From contig CALXKS010000071.1 in the NCBI GenBank assembly GCA_944389015.1, positions 1-33,295 of the forward strand: a stretch of DNA of 33,295 nucleotides, written 5' to 3'. Below, one piece after another: positions 22,889 through 30,938 of the stretch. Below the pieces are notes generated by a model that was given only the letters and a program-made list of their open reading frames with translations, ran no database searches and was not told the origin of the DNA. Numbering within the stretch: position 1 is the first letter of the stretch; the number at the start of each line of letters is the position of its first letter. A program made the translations under genes and the position numbers. This stretch comes from an uncultured Spirochaetaceae bacterium (GTDB taxonomy: Bacteria; Spirochaetota; Spirochaetia; Sphaerochaetales; Sphaerochaetaceae).

Positions 22889-23917
22889 ATGATCACAAGA
22901 AGGACAGATTTAGCACCGGATCAGGAATTCACATGGATTGATGTAAGGGAGCTCGATAAGGATGATATCTCGGTACTGACCGATGAGTTCATGATATCAT
23001 CAGAGCTTCTTGCCGATATAATGGATGCCGATGAGCAGAGCCGTATCGAGAAGGAGGATGATTATACCGTCATCATCTGCCGTCTGCCCTCATCGGAGGA
23101 GGATGAGGATAACCCTCTGGAGAGAACGTCGATACCTCTCGGCATGCTACTGTTCCCTGACAAGGTGATCACGGTATGCCGCGGCGACAGCGTCGTGATC
23201 GATGATTTCGCACGCCATAGATTCAGGCAGTGCCCTGTAAGCACGAAAGAGGGTTTCGTGATATCGATCCTCGGACGGGCTGCTCTGGTCTATATACGTC
23301 TTCTGAAATATATCAACAGGCAGAAGGACCTTGTGGAGGAACAGCTCCACAAGTCCATCATGAACTACGAGCTGATACAGCTGCTGCAGATACAGAAATC
23401 GCTGGTCTATCTCACTACAGGGCTCACAGATAATGAGGTCCTTCTTGAGAAGCTCCAGAAGACGCCGCTCTTCCATCTGAATAATGAGGACGAAGCTGAG
23501 TTCCTGGAGGACAGCATAACGGATAACAAGCAGGCTATTGCGATGGCGAATATCTATTCCGATATCCTCACAGGAACGATGGATGCATTCGCGTCCGTCA
23601 TCGGCAACAACATGAATGTGATCATGAAGCGCCTCACTGTGATATCCCTGTCCCTGATGTTCCCGACGTTCGTGACAGGATTCTTCGGAATGAATGTCCT
23701 GATTCCCGGAACCGATAGCCCATGGGCATGGCTCTTCCTTCTTGGTTTCTGCATCCTCGCAGCTCTTATCGGGAGCTACATCATTTCAGACAGGAAGAAC
23801 CGCTCTCTGATAAGAGCGAATCTTGGAGAGAAGAGAAAACGCGGCAAGAAGGAGAGAACGCCTTCGGAGATCAAATACCTCAGAAGGAAGAAGGAGGTGC
23901 TGGAGGGCGAGGACTGA
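22889..23917 (+). CDS. corA: CorA family divalent metal transporter
   Basis: A 342-residue inner-membrane Mg2+ (or Co2+/Ni2+) channel of the CorA family, expected to act as a pentamer. A long acidic cytoplasmic domain (1-245) ends in the stalk helix, then come two membrane spans (about 250-268 and 280-300). The signature GMN is at 267-269 in FFGMNV, where the usual preceding Tyr is Phe. The C-terminus is a basic tail. ATG 22889 has GGGGAG 6 nt upstream; this SD is part of the pairing switch described for the leader. It converges on rlmI. Confidence 0.93.
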   Translation: MITRRTDLAPDQEFTWIDVRELDKDDISVLTDEFMISSELLADIMDADEQSRIEKEDDYTVIICRLPSSEEDEDNPLERTSIPLGMLLFPDKVITVCRGDSVVIDDFARHRFRQCPVSTKEGFVISILGRAALVYIRLLKYINRQKDLVEEQLHKSIMNYELIQLLQIQKSLVYLTTGLTDNEVLLEKLQKTPLFHLNNEDEAEFLEDSITDNKQAIAMANIYSDILTGTMDAFASVIGNNMNVIMKRLTVISLSLMFPTFVTGFFGMNVLIPGTDSPWAWLFLLGFCILAALIGSYIISDRKNRSLIRANLGEKRKRGKKERTPSEIKYLRRKKEVLEGED

Positions 23918-23928
23918 TGATCCCCGCC
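23906..23928. other. Hairpin between convergent corA and rlmI
   Basis: GGCGAGGA (23906-23913) and TCCCCGCC (23921-23928) pair over 8 positions with one mismatch and a 7-nt loop. It spans the corA stop and precedes the rlmI stop by 5 nt. Neither strand has a T-run after it, so it is at best a weak bidirectional terminator. Confidence 0.35.
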
Positions 23929-23932
23929 TTGG

Positions 23933-25156
23933 CTATTTCAGCACTCTGAGCACATACCCTTTGAGATACTCGCTCTCAGGAAACGAGAGGCGTATCGGAT
24001 GATCAGGACCAGCAGAGAGCGTCTCAAGGATCTGGATCTCGACGCCAGCATCCTTCGCAGCCCATCCGAGCATCATCCTGAAATCCTCTCTGGATACCGC
24101 TCCGGAGCATGAGAATGTGAAAATGATCCCGCCATTTCCTATCTTCATCATCGCGACTCTGTTCAGGTCCTTATAGGCTTTCAGCGCATTATCCAGCGCG
24201 CTCTTTGTCTTCGCGAGCTTAGGGGGATCGAGAATCATCATGTCGTATTCATTCTCTCCGATCGATCTGATGTACTCGAAGCAGTCAGCTGCGACTGCCG
24301 AAAGCCTTGCTGATGAATCTGCAGGGATGTTTCCGTTATCAATATTGAGCTGTACCTGGCTCTGGAGCGTCTTCAGTGCAGACTCGGAGGAATCCACTGC
24401 TTTGACAGATCTGCATCCGCCCCTGAGCACGTGGAGCGTGAAACCGCCAGTATAGGAGAAGAGATCGAGGACATCCCGTCCTTCCGCATAGCTTTCCGCT
24501 ATCTTCCTGTTCTCCCTCTGATCGCAGTAGAAGCCCGATTTCTGCATATTCCCTCTTTCCAGGGAATAGAGCAGGGAATCCTCGAGGAAAAGATGATTCC
24601 CCGTCCCATCTTCCTTATCGGTCTCCTCTCCGTTTATGAAAATGCGTCTGTACTCCCTGAGGTTCTCGGAGGATGCGTAGGATCTGTCGACAACCGCCTC
24701 TATCATCTCCGGGTCGGCTTCTTCCTGGACTGCTTTGACGATGTCATGAAGGAAATGATCGGCAAAGCGGGATGATATAACGATCCTTGCTATCCCCGCA
24801 TAGATATCCACAGCGACGCCGGGGAGGAAGTCTGCCTCTCCATGGATCAGACGGAGGGCGTTCGTTCCATCACTGTCAATCATTTCCATGCGTCTTCTGA
24901 TGCTTTCCACAGCAAGTTCCTGGACGGACTGTCCTGACATTGTCTCCTCTTCATCCCATGAGAGGAGATGGAGGATTATATGGCTTTTCTCATCATACCA
25001 GCCATGTGCGATGAATCTGCCATCGCTTGTGTATACATCAGCCCAGTCTCCTGTTGTGAAGCGCGGCTCCGTTCTGGATATAGCCCCGGAGAAGATCCAG
25101 GGATGGTGTTTCATTGGAAGCTTTTCCTTTCCTTCTTTGATCGTGATCCGATACAT
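23933..25156 (-). CDS. rlmI: RlmI-like 23S rRNA (cytosine-C5) methyltransferase
   Basis: A 407-residue class I SAM methyltransferase of the RlmI/RlmK family. An N-terminal PUA-like region (HHPWIFSGAI, FIAHGWYDEKSHI) is followed by a middle domain and a Rossmann domain with VLDLFSYTGGFTLHVLRGG, VDSSESALK, MILDPPKLAK and the FTFSCS segment, whose Cys fits a m5C methyltransferase. The likely target is 23S rRNA, as in E. coli (C1962). The start is ATG 25156; an in-frame ATG at 25198 lies upstream of the promoter. No SD precedes it and the -10 is 6 bp away. It is divergent from the HAD phosphatase gene. Confidence 0.9.
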   Translation of the reverse strand: MYRITIKEGKEKLPMKHHPWIFSGAISRTEPRFTTGDWADVYTSDGRFIAHGWYDEKSHIILHLLSWDEEETMSGQSVQELAVESIRRRMEMIDSDGTNALRLIHGEADFLPGVAVDIYAGIARIVISSRFADHFLHDIVKAVQEEADPEMIEAVVDRSYASSENLREYRRIFINGEETDKEDGTGNHLFLEDSLLYSLERGNMQKSGFYCDQRENRKIAESYAEGRDVLDLFSYTGGFTLHVLRGGCRSVKAVDSSESALKTLQSQVQLNIDNGNIPADSSARLSAVAADCFEYIRSIGENEYDMMILDPPKLAKTKSALDNALKAYKDLNRVAMMKIGNGGIIFTFSCSGAVSREDFRMMLGWAAKDAGVEIQILETLSAGPDHPIRLSFPESEYLKGYVLRVLK

Positions 25157-25162
25157 GGGATT

Positions 25163-25192
25163 ATCGTACCAATCGTGACTTGCTATGGTCAA
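25163..25192 (-). promoter_or_regulatory. Promoter of rlmI
   Basis: On the minus strand -35 TTGACC (25187-25192), an 18-bp spacer and -10 TACGAT (25163-25168) end 6 bp before the ATG. The -35 overlaps the -35 of the opposite promoter. Confidence 0.5.
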
Positions 25193-25214
25193 TCTCAATC
25201 CATGTCGCTATCAT
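25186..25214 (+). promoter_or_regulatory. Promoter of the HAD phosphatase gene
   Basis: -35 TGGTCA (25186-25191), a 17-bp spacer and -10 TATCAT (25209-25214) end 7 bp before ATG 25222, with no SD. The -35 shares five bases with that of the divergent rlmI promoter. Confidence 0.5.
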
Positions 25215-25221
25215 CAATGTG

Positions 25222-25890
25222 ATGAATTCTGTTTTCTTTGATCTTGATGGAACGCTTTTCAATACGATCGGCGATATAAGGGCGGCAATAAACTATGCTC
25301 TCCGGGCATATGATGGTACAGAGGCAACGGAGGACGAGGTCAGAAGCTATGTCGGAAGGGGCTTGAGGAGAGCTCTTGCAAAAGCTGCGGCCGAGCACTG
25401 TCCTCCCATTCCCGACGAGGGAGAGTTCGAGCTCATGGTGAAGCTCATGATGGGCTATTACCGCAATCATCCCTGTGTCTATACTGTGCCTTATCCGGGA
25501 ATACCGGAACTGCTTTCATCCCTTGAGGAAAGGAATATAGCGATAGGTCTTGTATCGAACAAGACAGATGATCTTGTCAGAGCTGTCATCGATAGATACG
25601 GATACCGCTTCAGCTTCATCTCAGGACAGCGTCCTGACTACCCATTGAAGCCAGATCCTTCGCTGCTGCTCCATGGTATTGCATCTGTCGGTTCGGATAA
25701 GGAGCATTCGGTTTATGTCGGGGACAGCGAGGTCGATGCGGAGACGGCATCGAAGGCAGGCATATCCTCGATCATAGTTTCATATGGATTCAGATCGGAA
25801 GAGGCATTGAGGGCCGCAGGGATAGCAGAAACTGCGGAAAATGCATCTCAGGTAGCCTCTTTGCTGTGTGCTTATTTCAGCAACACATGA
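25222..25890 (+). CDS. HAD family phosphatase, phosphoglycolate phosphatase-like
   Basis: A 222-residue cytoplasmic phosphatase with motif I FFDLDGTLFNT (5-15), a helical cap, motif II Ser/Thr in GLVSNKTDD, Lys in YPLKPDPSLLL and motif IV VGDSEVDAETASKAG. Length and motifs match Gph/PgmB-type enzymes; phosphoglycolate or beta-phosphoglucose are possible substrates. The adjoining phosphoglucomutase gene makes a sugar phosphate substrate plausible. ATG 25222 starts at the conserved N-terminal strand; an ATG at 25180 in frame lies upstream of the promoter. It is the second Gph-like HAD in the window, after the HAD-RidA fusion. Confidence 0.9.
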   Translation: MNSVFFDLDGTLFNTIGDIRAAINYALRAYDGTEATEDEVRSYVGRGLRRALAKAAAEHCPPIPDEGEFELMVKLMMGYYRNHPCVYTVPYPGIPELLSSLEERNIAIGLVSNKTDDLVRAVIDRYGYRFSFISGQRPDYPLKPDPSLLLHGIASVGSDKEHSVYVGDSEVDAETASKAGISSIIVSYGFRSEEALRAAGIAETAENASQVASLLCAYFSNT

Positions 25891-25896
25891 TAGAAT
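25888..25896 (+). promoter_or_regulatory. Extended -10 promoter of phosphoglucomutase gene
   Basis: TGaTAGAAT begins at the stop codon of the HAD gene, 26 bp before the next ATG. No clear -35 is seen. The leader carries the strong SD AAGGAGG. Confidence 0.45.
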
Positions 25897-25922
25897 GAAT
25901 CTGTTGCAATAAGGAGGAATGG

Positions 25923-27638
25923 ATGGAATTCACTGATAAGATGAAGGAAGAAGTCCTAGCTCAGGCAAGGGAGTATATCGAGGCTGAGACCGATCCGGTA
26001 TTCCGCGATGAGGTTGAGAATGCTATCGGAATGGGCGACTGGGAAGGGCTTTATGACAGATTCTATACATCTCTTGCTTTCGGGACCGCTGGTATGCGCG
26101 GGGTCATCGGGGGCGGAACAAACAGGATCAATACATATATGGTTCGCAAGGTCACTCAGGGACTGAGCGAGTATCTTCTCGCGAATGTCTCATCGCCTTC
26201 CGTCGTGATCGCTTATGATTCAAGGCTCTTCTCCTCTTCATTCGCTTCGAGCGCTGCATGTGTTCTCGCTGCAAATGGGATCAGAGTCTATCTTTATGAT
26301 ACGCTGCATCCGGTTCCGATGCTCTCCTTTGCTGTAAGGCACCTGAAAGCAAGCGCGGGAATCGTTGTCACAGCATCCCACAATCCGTCGAAGTATAATG
26401 GCTACAAGGTCTACTGGGGCCATGGCGGACAGGTCACGCCTCCTCATGATATCGGCATAGCGGATCTCGCGAACAAGGTCACGGCAGCTGCCATAAAGGA
26501 TATGAAGGAGGAAGAGGCAAGGGCTTCCGGGCTTCTTTCCTCTGTTCCTGATGAGGTCGATAACGCTTATTACAGCATGGTGCTCGGATCACTCAGGCGT
26601 CCTGATCTGATAAGAACCGAGAAGATAACGGTCGCTTACACCCCGCTCCATGGATCGGGGAATGTCCCTGTGCGCCATATGCTCTCCGAGCTCGGAATCA
26701 AGTGCGAGGTCGTAAAGGAGCAGGAGATGCCTGATGGCAGGTTCCCGACTGTGAAGCTGCCCAATCCTGAGAGCGCGGAGGCTATGAGCTCTGTTATAGA
26801 GCTGGCAAAGAATACCGGAGCGGATATCGTTCTCGGGACGGATCCAGATGCTGACAGGCTTGGGATCGCAATCCCGAAGGATCCTTCGAAGAAGGACTAT
26901 CTACTTCTTACAGGCAATCAGATCGCAACCCTGTTCGCTGACTATCTTCTCCATACGGCGAAGGAGATGAAGAGGGAAGGTATTCCTTTCATCGCGAAAT
27001 CCCTTGTCACCACCGATCTGATAAGAAAGATAGCGGAGAAGAACGGAGGGGAGTGCAAAGATGTCCTTACTGGCTTCAAGTATATTGCGGAGCAGATCGA
27101 GAATATCGAGAGCGGAAAGAACCCCGGACGCTATTTCCTCTTCGGCTGCGAGGAGAGCTATGGCTTCCTTACTGTGACCAGCGTCCACGATAAGGATGCT
27201 GTATCATCTTCCGTAGCTGCAGTGGAGATGATGTGCTACTATGCATCGATCGGCAAGACGCTCCAGCAGAGACTGGATGAGATCTATGCCGAGTATGGCT
27301 ATTCAACAGAGGTTGTCTTCTCGAACGAGTATGATGGGGCAGAGGGCAAGGAGAAGATGAAGAGCATCATGGCCGGTCTGAGGAAGCTTGGGAACGGCGA
27401 TGGGATTGCGGGAAGGAGAATCGTGTCCAAGGAGGATCTTCTTGGTGAGAACACCGGATTCCCGAAGTCGGATGTCATCATCTTCCGCTTCGAATCAGGC
27501 GAGAAGCTTGTTGTGCGTCCTTCTGGCACAGAGCCTAAGATCAAGTACTATCTCTTCCTGACTGAGGGAGAGGGCGGAAGGAAGGCTCTTGAGGCCTCTG
27601 TAGGGAAGATAAAGGAAGAATTCCAGAAAGCTCTCTGA
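25923..27638 (+). CDS. Phosphoglucomutase/phosphomannomutase, long form
   Basis: A 571-residue phosphohexomutase of the PgcA/PGM2 type, interconverting glucose 1- and 6-phosphate. Features are GTAGMRGVIGGG (about 56-67), the phosphoserine loop TASHNPSKYNGYK, metal loop GTDPDADRLG, sugar loop FGCEESYGF and the C-terminal phosphate loop RPSGTEPKIKYYL. It is over 100 residues longer than the 4332 gene product and belongs to a different subfamily, so the two are probably not redundant. AAGGAGG lies 5 nt before ATG 25923. comEC follows after 40 bp. Confidence 0.94.
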   Translation: MEFTDKMKEEVLAQAREYIEAETDPVFRDEVENAIGMGDWEGLYDRFYTSLAFGTAGMRGVIGGGTNRINTYMVRKVTQGLSEYLLANVSSPSVVIAYDSRLFSSSFASSAACVLAANGIRVYLYDTLHPVPMLSFAVRHLKASAGIVVTASHNPSKYNGYKVYWGHGGQVTPPHDIGIADLANKVTAAAIKDMKEEEARASGLLSSVPDEVDNAYYSMVLGSLRRPDLIRTEKITVAYTPLHGSGNVPVRHMLSELGIKCEVVKEQEMPDGRFPTVKLPNPESAEAMSSVIELAKNTGADIVLGTDPDADRLGIAIPKDPSKKDYLLLTGNQIATLFADYLLHTAKEMKREGIPFIAKSLVTTDLIRKIAEKNGGECKDVLTGFKYIAEQIENIESGKNPGRYFLFGCEESYGFLTVTSVHDKDAVSSSVAAVEMMCYYASIGKTLQQRLDEIYAEYGYSTEVVFSNEYDGAEGKEKMKSIMAGLRKLGNGDGIAGRRIVSKEDLLGENTGFPKSDVIIFRFESGEKLVVRPSGTEPKIKYYLFLTEGEGGRKALEASVGKIKEEFQKAL

Positions 27639-27651
27639 TCAGTCTGTCATA

Positions 27652-27706
27652 AAGCGTCACCTGGAGCGTATATATTATATGAGCTACGCACTGGTGACGC
27701 TTTTCC
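27652..27706 (+). promoter_or_regulatory. Hairpin enclosing the comEC start codon
   Basis: AAGCGTCAC (27652-27660) pairs with GTGACGCTT (27694-27702) and an inner GCGTA (27666-27670) with TACGC (27685-27689), leaving ATG 27679 in the loop. TTTTCC follows the 3' arm. It could end phosphoglucomutase transcription or limit comEC expression. Confidence 0.5.
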
Positions 27707-29013
27707 TTTATCTCTACCGCTTCGTTCCGGATGTGTTTTCCCGTCCGGTTCTGGTCATTCCGCTGATATCTGCATTCATAGTCCTGACCCTGAGGAACAG
27801 GAATCTGCCCCTCTATCTTCTTTCCGCGCTTACAGCCTTTCTTCTGCTAGTGGAGGCCCCTGGAAACGCTGAGATAGGCACAGATAGCTCCACTATCTCG
27901 GTTCTTTATGGAAAAGCACTTCAGGACAGCAGCGGAAAGGAAGGGAGAAGATCCGGATTCCGGATGGAGCTCTCCGCTGCAGGTGATGAGTCAGGAGCGC
28001 TCTTCTCCGCTTCCGGATCGCTTTATGTCTCAGCAAATTCATCGGATGTGCGCTTCGGGGAGCGCATCTCTGTCCAGGGGGCATTCTCCGGTTCCGTATT
28101 CATCGCCAGCGGCGTAACCGAGCTTGGCGGAAGCAGGCTGCAGAATATAAGGAATGCTGTTGTCAATTCCATAAAATCCCGGCTCCGTATCCATGGTGAG
28201 GCAGGGGAGCTTGGAATGAGGCTTCTTCTAGGCTATGGGGAAATGGGTGTGTTCAGCCTATCATCCGATGCCTCCGCTTCCGGCCTCATGCATGTCCTTG
28301 CGCTCTCCGGAATGCATCTGTCGATATTATCAGCAATTCTGTCCTCACTTCTCTTCATGGCAAGCGCCAGATGGAGATCTTTTGCGATATGCATCTTCCT
28401 TGTCTTCTTCTCCTTCCTTTCCGGATGGAGGCCTTCGCTTGTCAGGGCGCTGATCTTCCGCTTCTCAATCGCTTATGCAAAGGACAGGGATATTGCGTTT
28501 CTCCTTTCATTCCTGTTTCTTCAGATTATATTCCCATATTCATGTACCGATCTCGGCTCTGTATATTCATTTATATCTCTTGCAGGTATATTCATGCTCT
28601 CTGAATCGATTGACAGGGCATTCCGGCTTTTCCTGCCTCTTCCTAAGTCTTTCTCTCTGTCTGCAGCTGCTTCTTTCTCAGCCCTTCTTTTCTCCGTTCC
28701 TCTGACGCTGGATGTCTTCGGATGCTATCAGCTGGGGACAGTGATCTCGTCATTCCCCGCTTCGATGATGATATCGCTGTATATGGGGCTTTCGATCCTT
28801 GCCGCAGTGTTCCCTTTTGCAGGGTGCCTTCTCCGGATTGCATATGAAGCTGTGGAGCTGATCTTCAGAGTTTCGGCTCTCTTCCCGCGATCTGAGGACC
28901 TTGCTGGATATGCTGTTCTCCTCCTTCTCTCCGTTCTCCTCATTGCAATCGATATTGCCTATCGTATATTCTCTGGGAAATATGTGGAACCTGAACTACA
29001 GCAGCATAAATGA
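27679..29013 (+). CDS. comEC: ComEC/Rec2-family membrane protein
   Basis: A 444-residue integral membrane protein of the ComEC family, which forms the DNA-uptake channel in competent bacteria. Two spans near the N-terminus are followed by a soluble domain (about 55-165) and then the conserved competence domain with VLALSGMHLSILSAI and GWRPSLVRALIFRFS and at least six further spans. The C-terminal metallo-beta-lactamase-like domain found in many homologues is absent. The start lies in the loop of a hairpin; GGAG is 12 nt upstream, and no other start looks better. Its 3' end overlaps rsmA by 32 nt. No other competence gene is in the window. Confidence 0.85.
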   Translation: MSYALVTLFLYLYRFVPDVFSRPVLVIPLISAFIVLTLRNRNLPLYLLSALTAFLLLVEAPGNAEIGTDSSTISVLYGKALQDSSGKEGRRSGFRMELSAAGDESGALFSASGSLYVSANSSDVRFGERISVQGAFSGSVFIASGVTELGGSRLQNIRNAVVNSIKSRLRIHGEAGELGMRLLLGYGEMGVFSLSSDASASGLMHVLALSGMHLSILSAILSSLLFMASARWRSFAICIFLVFFSFLSGWRPSLVRALIFRFSIAYAKDRDIAFLLSFLFLQIIFPYSCTDLGSVYSFISLAGIFMLSESIDRAFRLFLPLPKSFSLSAAASFSALLFSVPLTLDVFGCYQLGTVISSFPASMMISLYMGLSILAAVFPFAGCLLRIAYEAVELIFRVSALFPRSEDLAGYAVLLLLSVLLIAIDIAYRIFSGKYVEPELQQHK

Positions 29014-29827
29014 GATCTCCTCCGTTCTTGCAGAGCATGGGCTTGCCATGACGAAGAAATTCGGGCAGAACTTCCTCATCAATCCCGATGCAAGGGAAAG
29101 AATCGTATCTTCGATACAGGTGGAGAGGGGAATGAAGGTCTGGGAGATAGGTCCCGGTCTTGGTGCGATAACCCATCTTCTTCTGAAGAAAGGGGCTGCA
29201 GTCACAGCGTTTGAGATCGATCATGGCTTTGCCTCTGTTCTCCGTGATGAGGCCTTTGCGGATGAGGATTTCACACTTGTTGAAGGCGATGCGCTGGAAA
29301 CGCTGTTCCAGATCCCATTCGATGCGGAGAGGATCGCAGGGAATCTTCCATACAATGTCGGATCCGAGATAATCGCAAGGATAATCGAGAGGGGAATGCT
29401 TCCTCCCTTGATGGTCTTCACGCTGCAGAAGGAGGTTGCAGAGCGCATGACAGCGAAGGCCGGTTCCGATGCGTACTCTTCCTTCTCCGTTCTCTCACAG
29501 CTTGAGTATGATAACTCCGTTCCTTATATAATCAAGGCAGGTTCATTCTTCCCCGCTCCACGTGTGGACAGCGCAGTGATTGTCATGAAGAGGAAGGAGA
29601 AGTCGATAGTCGCTGACGATGAGAGGGAAGGCTTCCTTTCCTTTGTCAGGATGCTGTTCAATCAGAGACGGAAGACGCTCCGCAACAACATTCTCTCCTC
29701 CGGATTCGGATCAAAGGGCCGCGAAGCTGTTGACGAAGCATTCTCTTCTGTCTCGCTGACGGGCGGGGAAAGGGCAGAGACCCTGAATGCAGAAGAATTA
29801 TTATCTCTTTATAGAGCAATAAAATAG
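28982..29827 (+). CDS. rsmA: 16S rRNA (adenine1518-N6/1519-N6)-dimethyltransferase
   Basis: A 281-residue RsmA/KsgA enzyme that dimethylates two adjacent adenines near the 3' end of 16S rRNA, a late step of 30S assembly. Visible signatures are KKFGQNFLINP (about 25-35), the SAM loop EIGPGLGAITHLL, acidic FEIDH and the catalytic NLPYNVGSEI, followed by LQKEVAERM and FFPAPRVDSAV. ATG 28982 is chosen because the frame upstream belongs to comEC; GGGAA precedes it weakly. The TAG stop is part of the hairpin that ends pta on the other strand. Confidence 0.95.
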   Translation: MWNLNYSSINEISSVLAEHGLAMTKKFGQNFLINPDARERIVSSIQVERGMKVWEIGPGLGAITHLLLKKGAAVTAFEIDHGFASVLRDEAFADEDFTLVEGDALETLFQIPFDAERIAGNLPYNVGSEIIARIIERGMLPPLMVFTLQKEVAERMTAKAGSDAYSSFSVLSQLEYDNSVPYIIKAGSFFPAPRVDSAVIVMKRKEKSIVADDEREGFLSFVRMLFNQRRKTLRNNILSSGFGSKGREAVDEAFSSVSLTGGERAETLNAEELLSLYRAIK

Positions 29828-29846
29828 CCCTTCATTTGAAGGGCTA
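29816..29846 (-). terminator. Terminator between convergent rsmA and pta
   Basis: TAGCCCTTC (29825-29833) and GAAGGGCTA (29838-29846) form a 9-bp stem with a 4-nt loop. On the minus strand TTTTATTGC follows, so it serves pta. It begins 18 nt past the pta stop and includes the rsmA stop codon; on the plus strand no T-run follows. Confidence 0.8.
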
Positions 29847-29864
29847 CTCTCAGAATACTGGAAA

Positions 29865-30866
29865 TTATACTGTAGCAGCCTGAGCCAGTGTGATGGCAGA
29901 TGTCACTACGATATCCTCAGCAGAGCATCCTCTTGAGAGGTCTGATACAGGCTTTGCGAATCCCTGGAGGATCGGGCCATAGGCCTCAGCTCCCGCGAAG
30001 CGCTGGACGAGCTTGTATCCGATGTTTCCAGCCTGGAGATCAGGGAATACAAGAGTATTCGCATGTCCTGCGACATCGGAGCCCTTTGCCTTGAGGGCTG
30101 CAACGGAAGGAACTATCGAAGCATCGAGCTGGAGCTCTCCATCAACCTTCAGATCAGGGCACTTTGCTTTCACAAGAGCAAGAGCTGCTGTGACCTTGTC
30201 GATGAGCTCTCCCTTTGCCGAGCCCTTTGTCGAGTATGAAAGGAGCGATACGACAGGCTCTGCACCGAGGAACACGCGGCAGCTGTTCGCAGCTTCCTCT
30301 GCGATCTCCGCAAGCTGCTCTGATGTAGGATTCGGAATAGTGGCACAGTCGGCGAAGATAAGAGAGCCGTTTACACCGAACTCCTTCTTGTCTGTTGCCA
30401 TCACGAAGCATGAGGATGCGCTCTTGATGCCGGGCTTTGTCTTGATGATCGTGAGAGCGGCTCTCAGCACGTTTGCCGTTGTCGACTCAGCTCCTGCGAC
30501 CATTGCATCTGCGTATCCGAGGTGGACAAGCATCGCAGCCCATCTGAGCGGATCTGTGATATCAAGAGCAGCCTGCTCAGGTGTCATTCCCTTGTGCTTT
30601 CTCAGCTCATAGTACTCATTGGCGAATTCCGCCTTCTTATCGCTCTTCTCCGGATCGCTGATATCAATACCATCAAGGGAGACTCCAAGCTTCCTGGCGT
30701 TCTCTGTTACCTCATCGGTCTTTCCGACAAGCGTTACAGACTTGGCGATCTTCTCATCCATAATCATTCTTGCAGCCTTGACTGTTCTCGGCTCAAGACC
30801 TTCTGCAAGTACGAGATGCTTGCCAGCTTCCCGTGCAAGACCCTTCATCTTTTCAGCAAATGTCAT
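29865..30866 (-). CDS. pta: Phosphate acetyltransferase
   Basis: A 333-residue enzyme exchanging acetyl-CoA and acetyl phosphate, the route to acetate and ATP in fermentation. It matches the single-domain Pta class (about 325-340 residues) without the N-terminal regulatory domains of the E. coli enzyme. Recognisable segments are LAEGLEPRTVKAA, DAMVAGAESTTANVLRAA, FADCATIPNP, VSLLSYSTKGSAKG and the C-terminal NTLVFPDLQAGNIGYKLVQR. ATG 30866 has AGGAGTGA 8 nt upstream; the frame is open to 30899 but without SD. Ackase (ackA) is not adjacent. It is divergent from a methyltransferase gene, sharing an AT-rich 72-bp promoter region. Confidence 0.95.
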   Translation of the reverse strand: MTFAEKMKGLAREAGKHLVLAEGLEPRTVKAARMIMDEKIAKSVTLVGKTDEVTENARKLGVSLDGIDISDPEKSDKKAEFANEYYELRKHKGMTPEQAALDITDPLRWAAMLVHLGYADAMVAGAESTTANVLRAALTIIKTKPGIKSASSCFVMATDKKEFGVNGSLIFADCATIPNPTSEQLAEIAEEAANSCRVFLGAEPVVSLLSYSTKGSAKGELIDKVTAALALVKAKCPDLKVDGELQLDASIVPSVAALKAKGSDVAGHANTLVFPDLQAGNIGYKLVQRFAGAEAYGPILQGFAKPVSDLSRGCSAEDIVVTSAITLAQAATV

Positions 30867-30892
30867 CGCAATCACTCCTAAGAAACGTTCTT

Positions 30893-30920
30893 TTAACAAG
30901 AATCCTATCTATTCTATAAT
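30893..30920 (+). promoter_or_regulatory. Promoter of the class I methyltransferase gene
   Basis: TTAACA (30893-30898), a 16-bp spacer and TATAAT (30915-30920) point to a start near 30927; a second overlapping TATAAT is at 30920-30925. The region also reads as TATATT and TAGAAT on the minus strand, where pta must start. Confidence 0.55.
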
Positions 30921-30938
30921 ATAATCCGTATTCACGTG

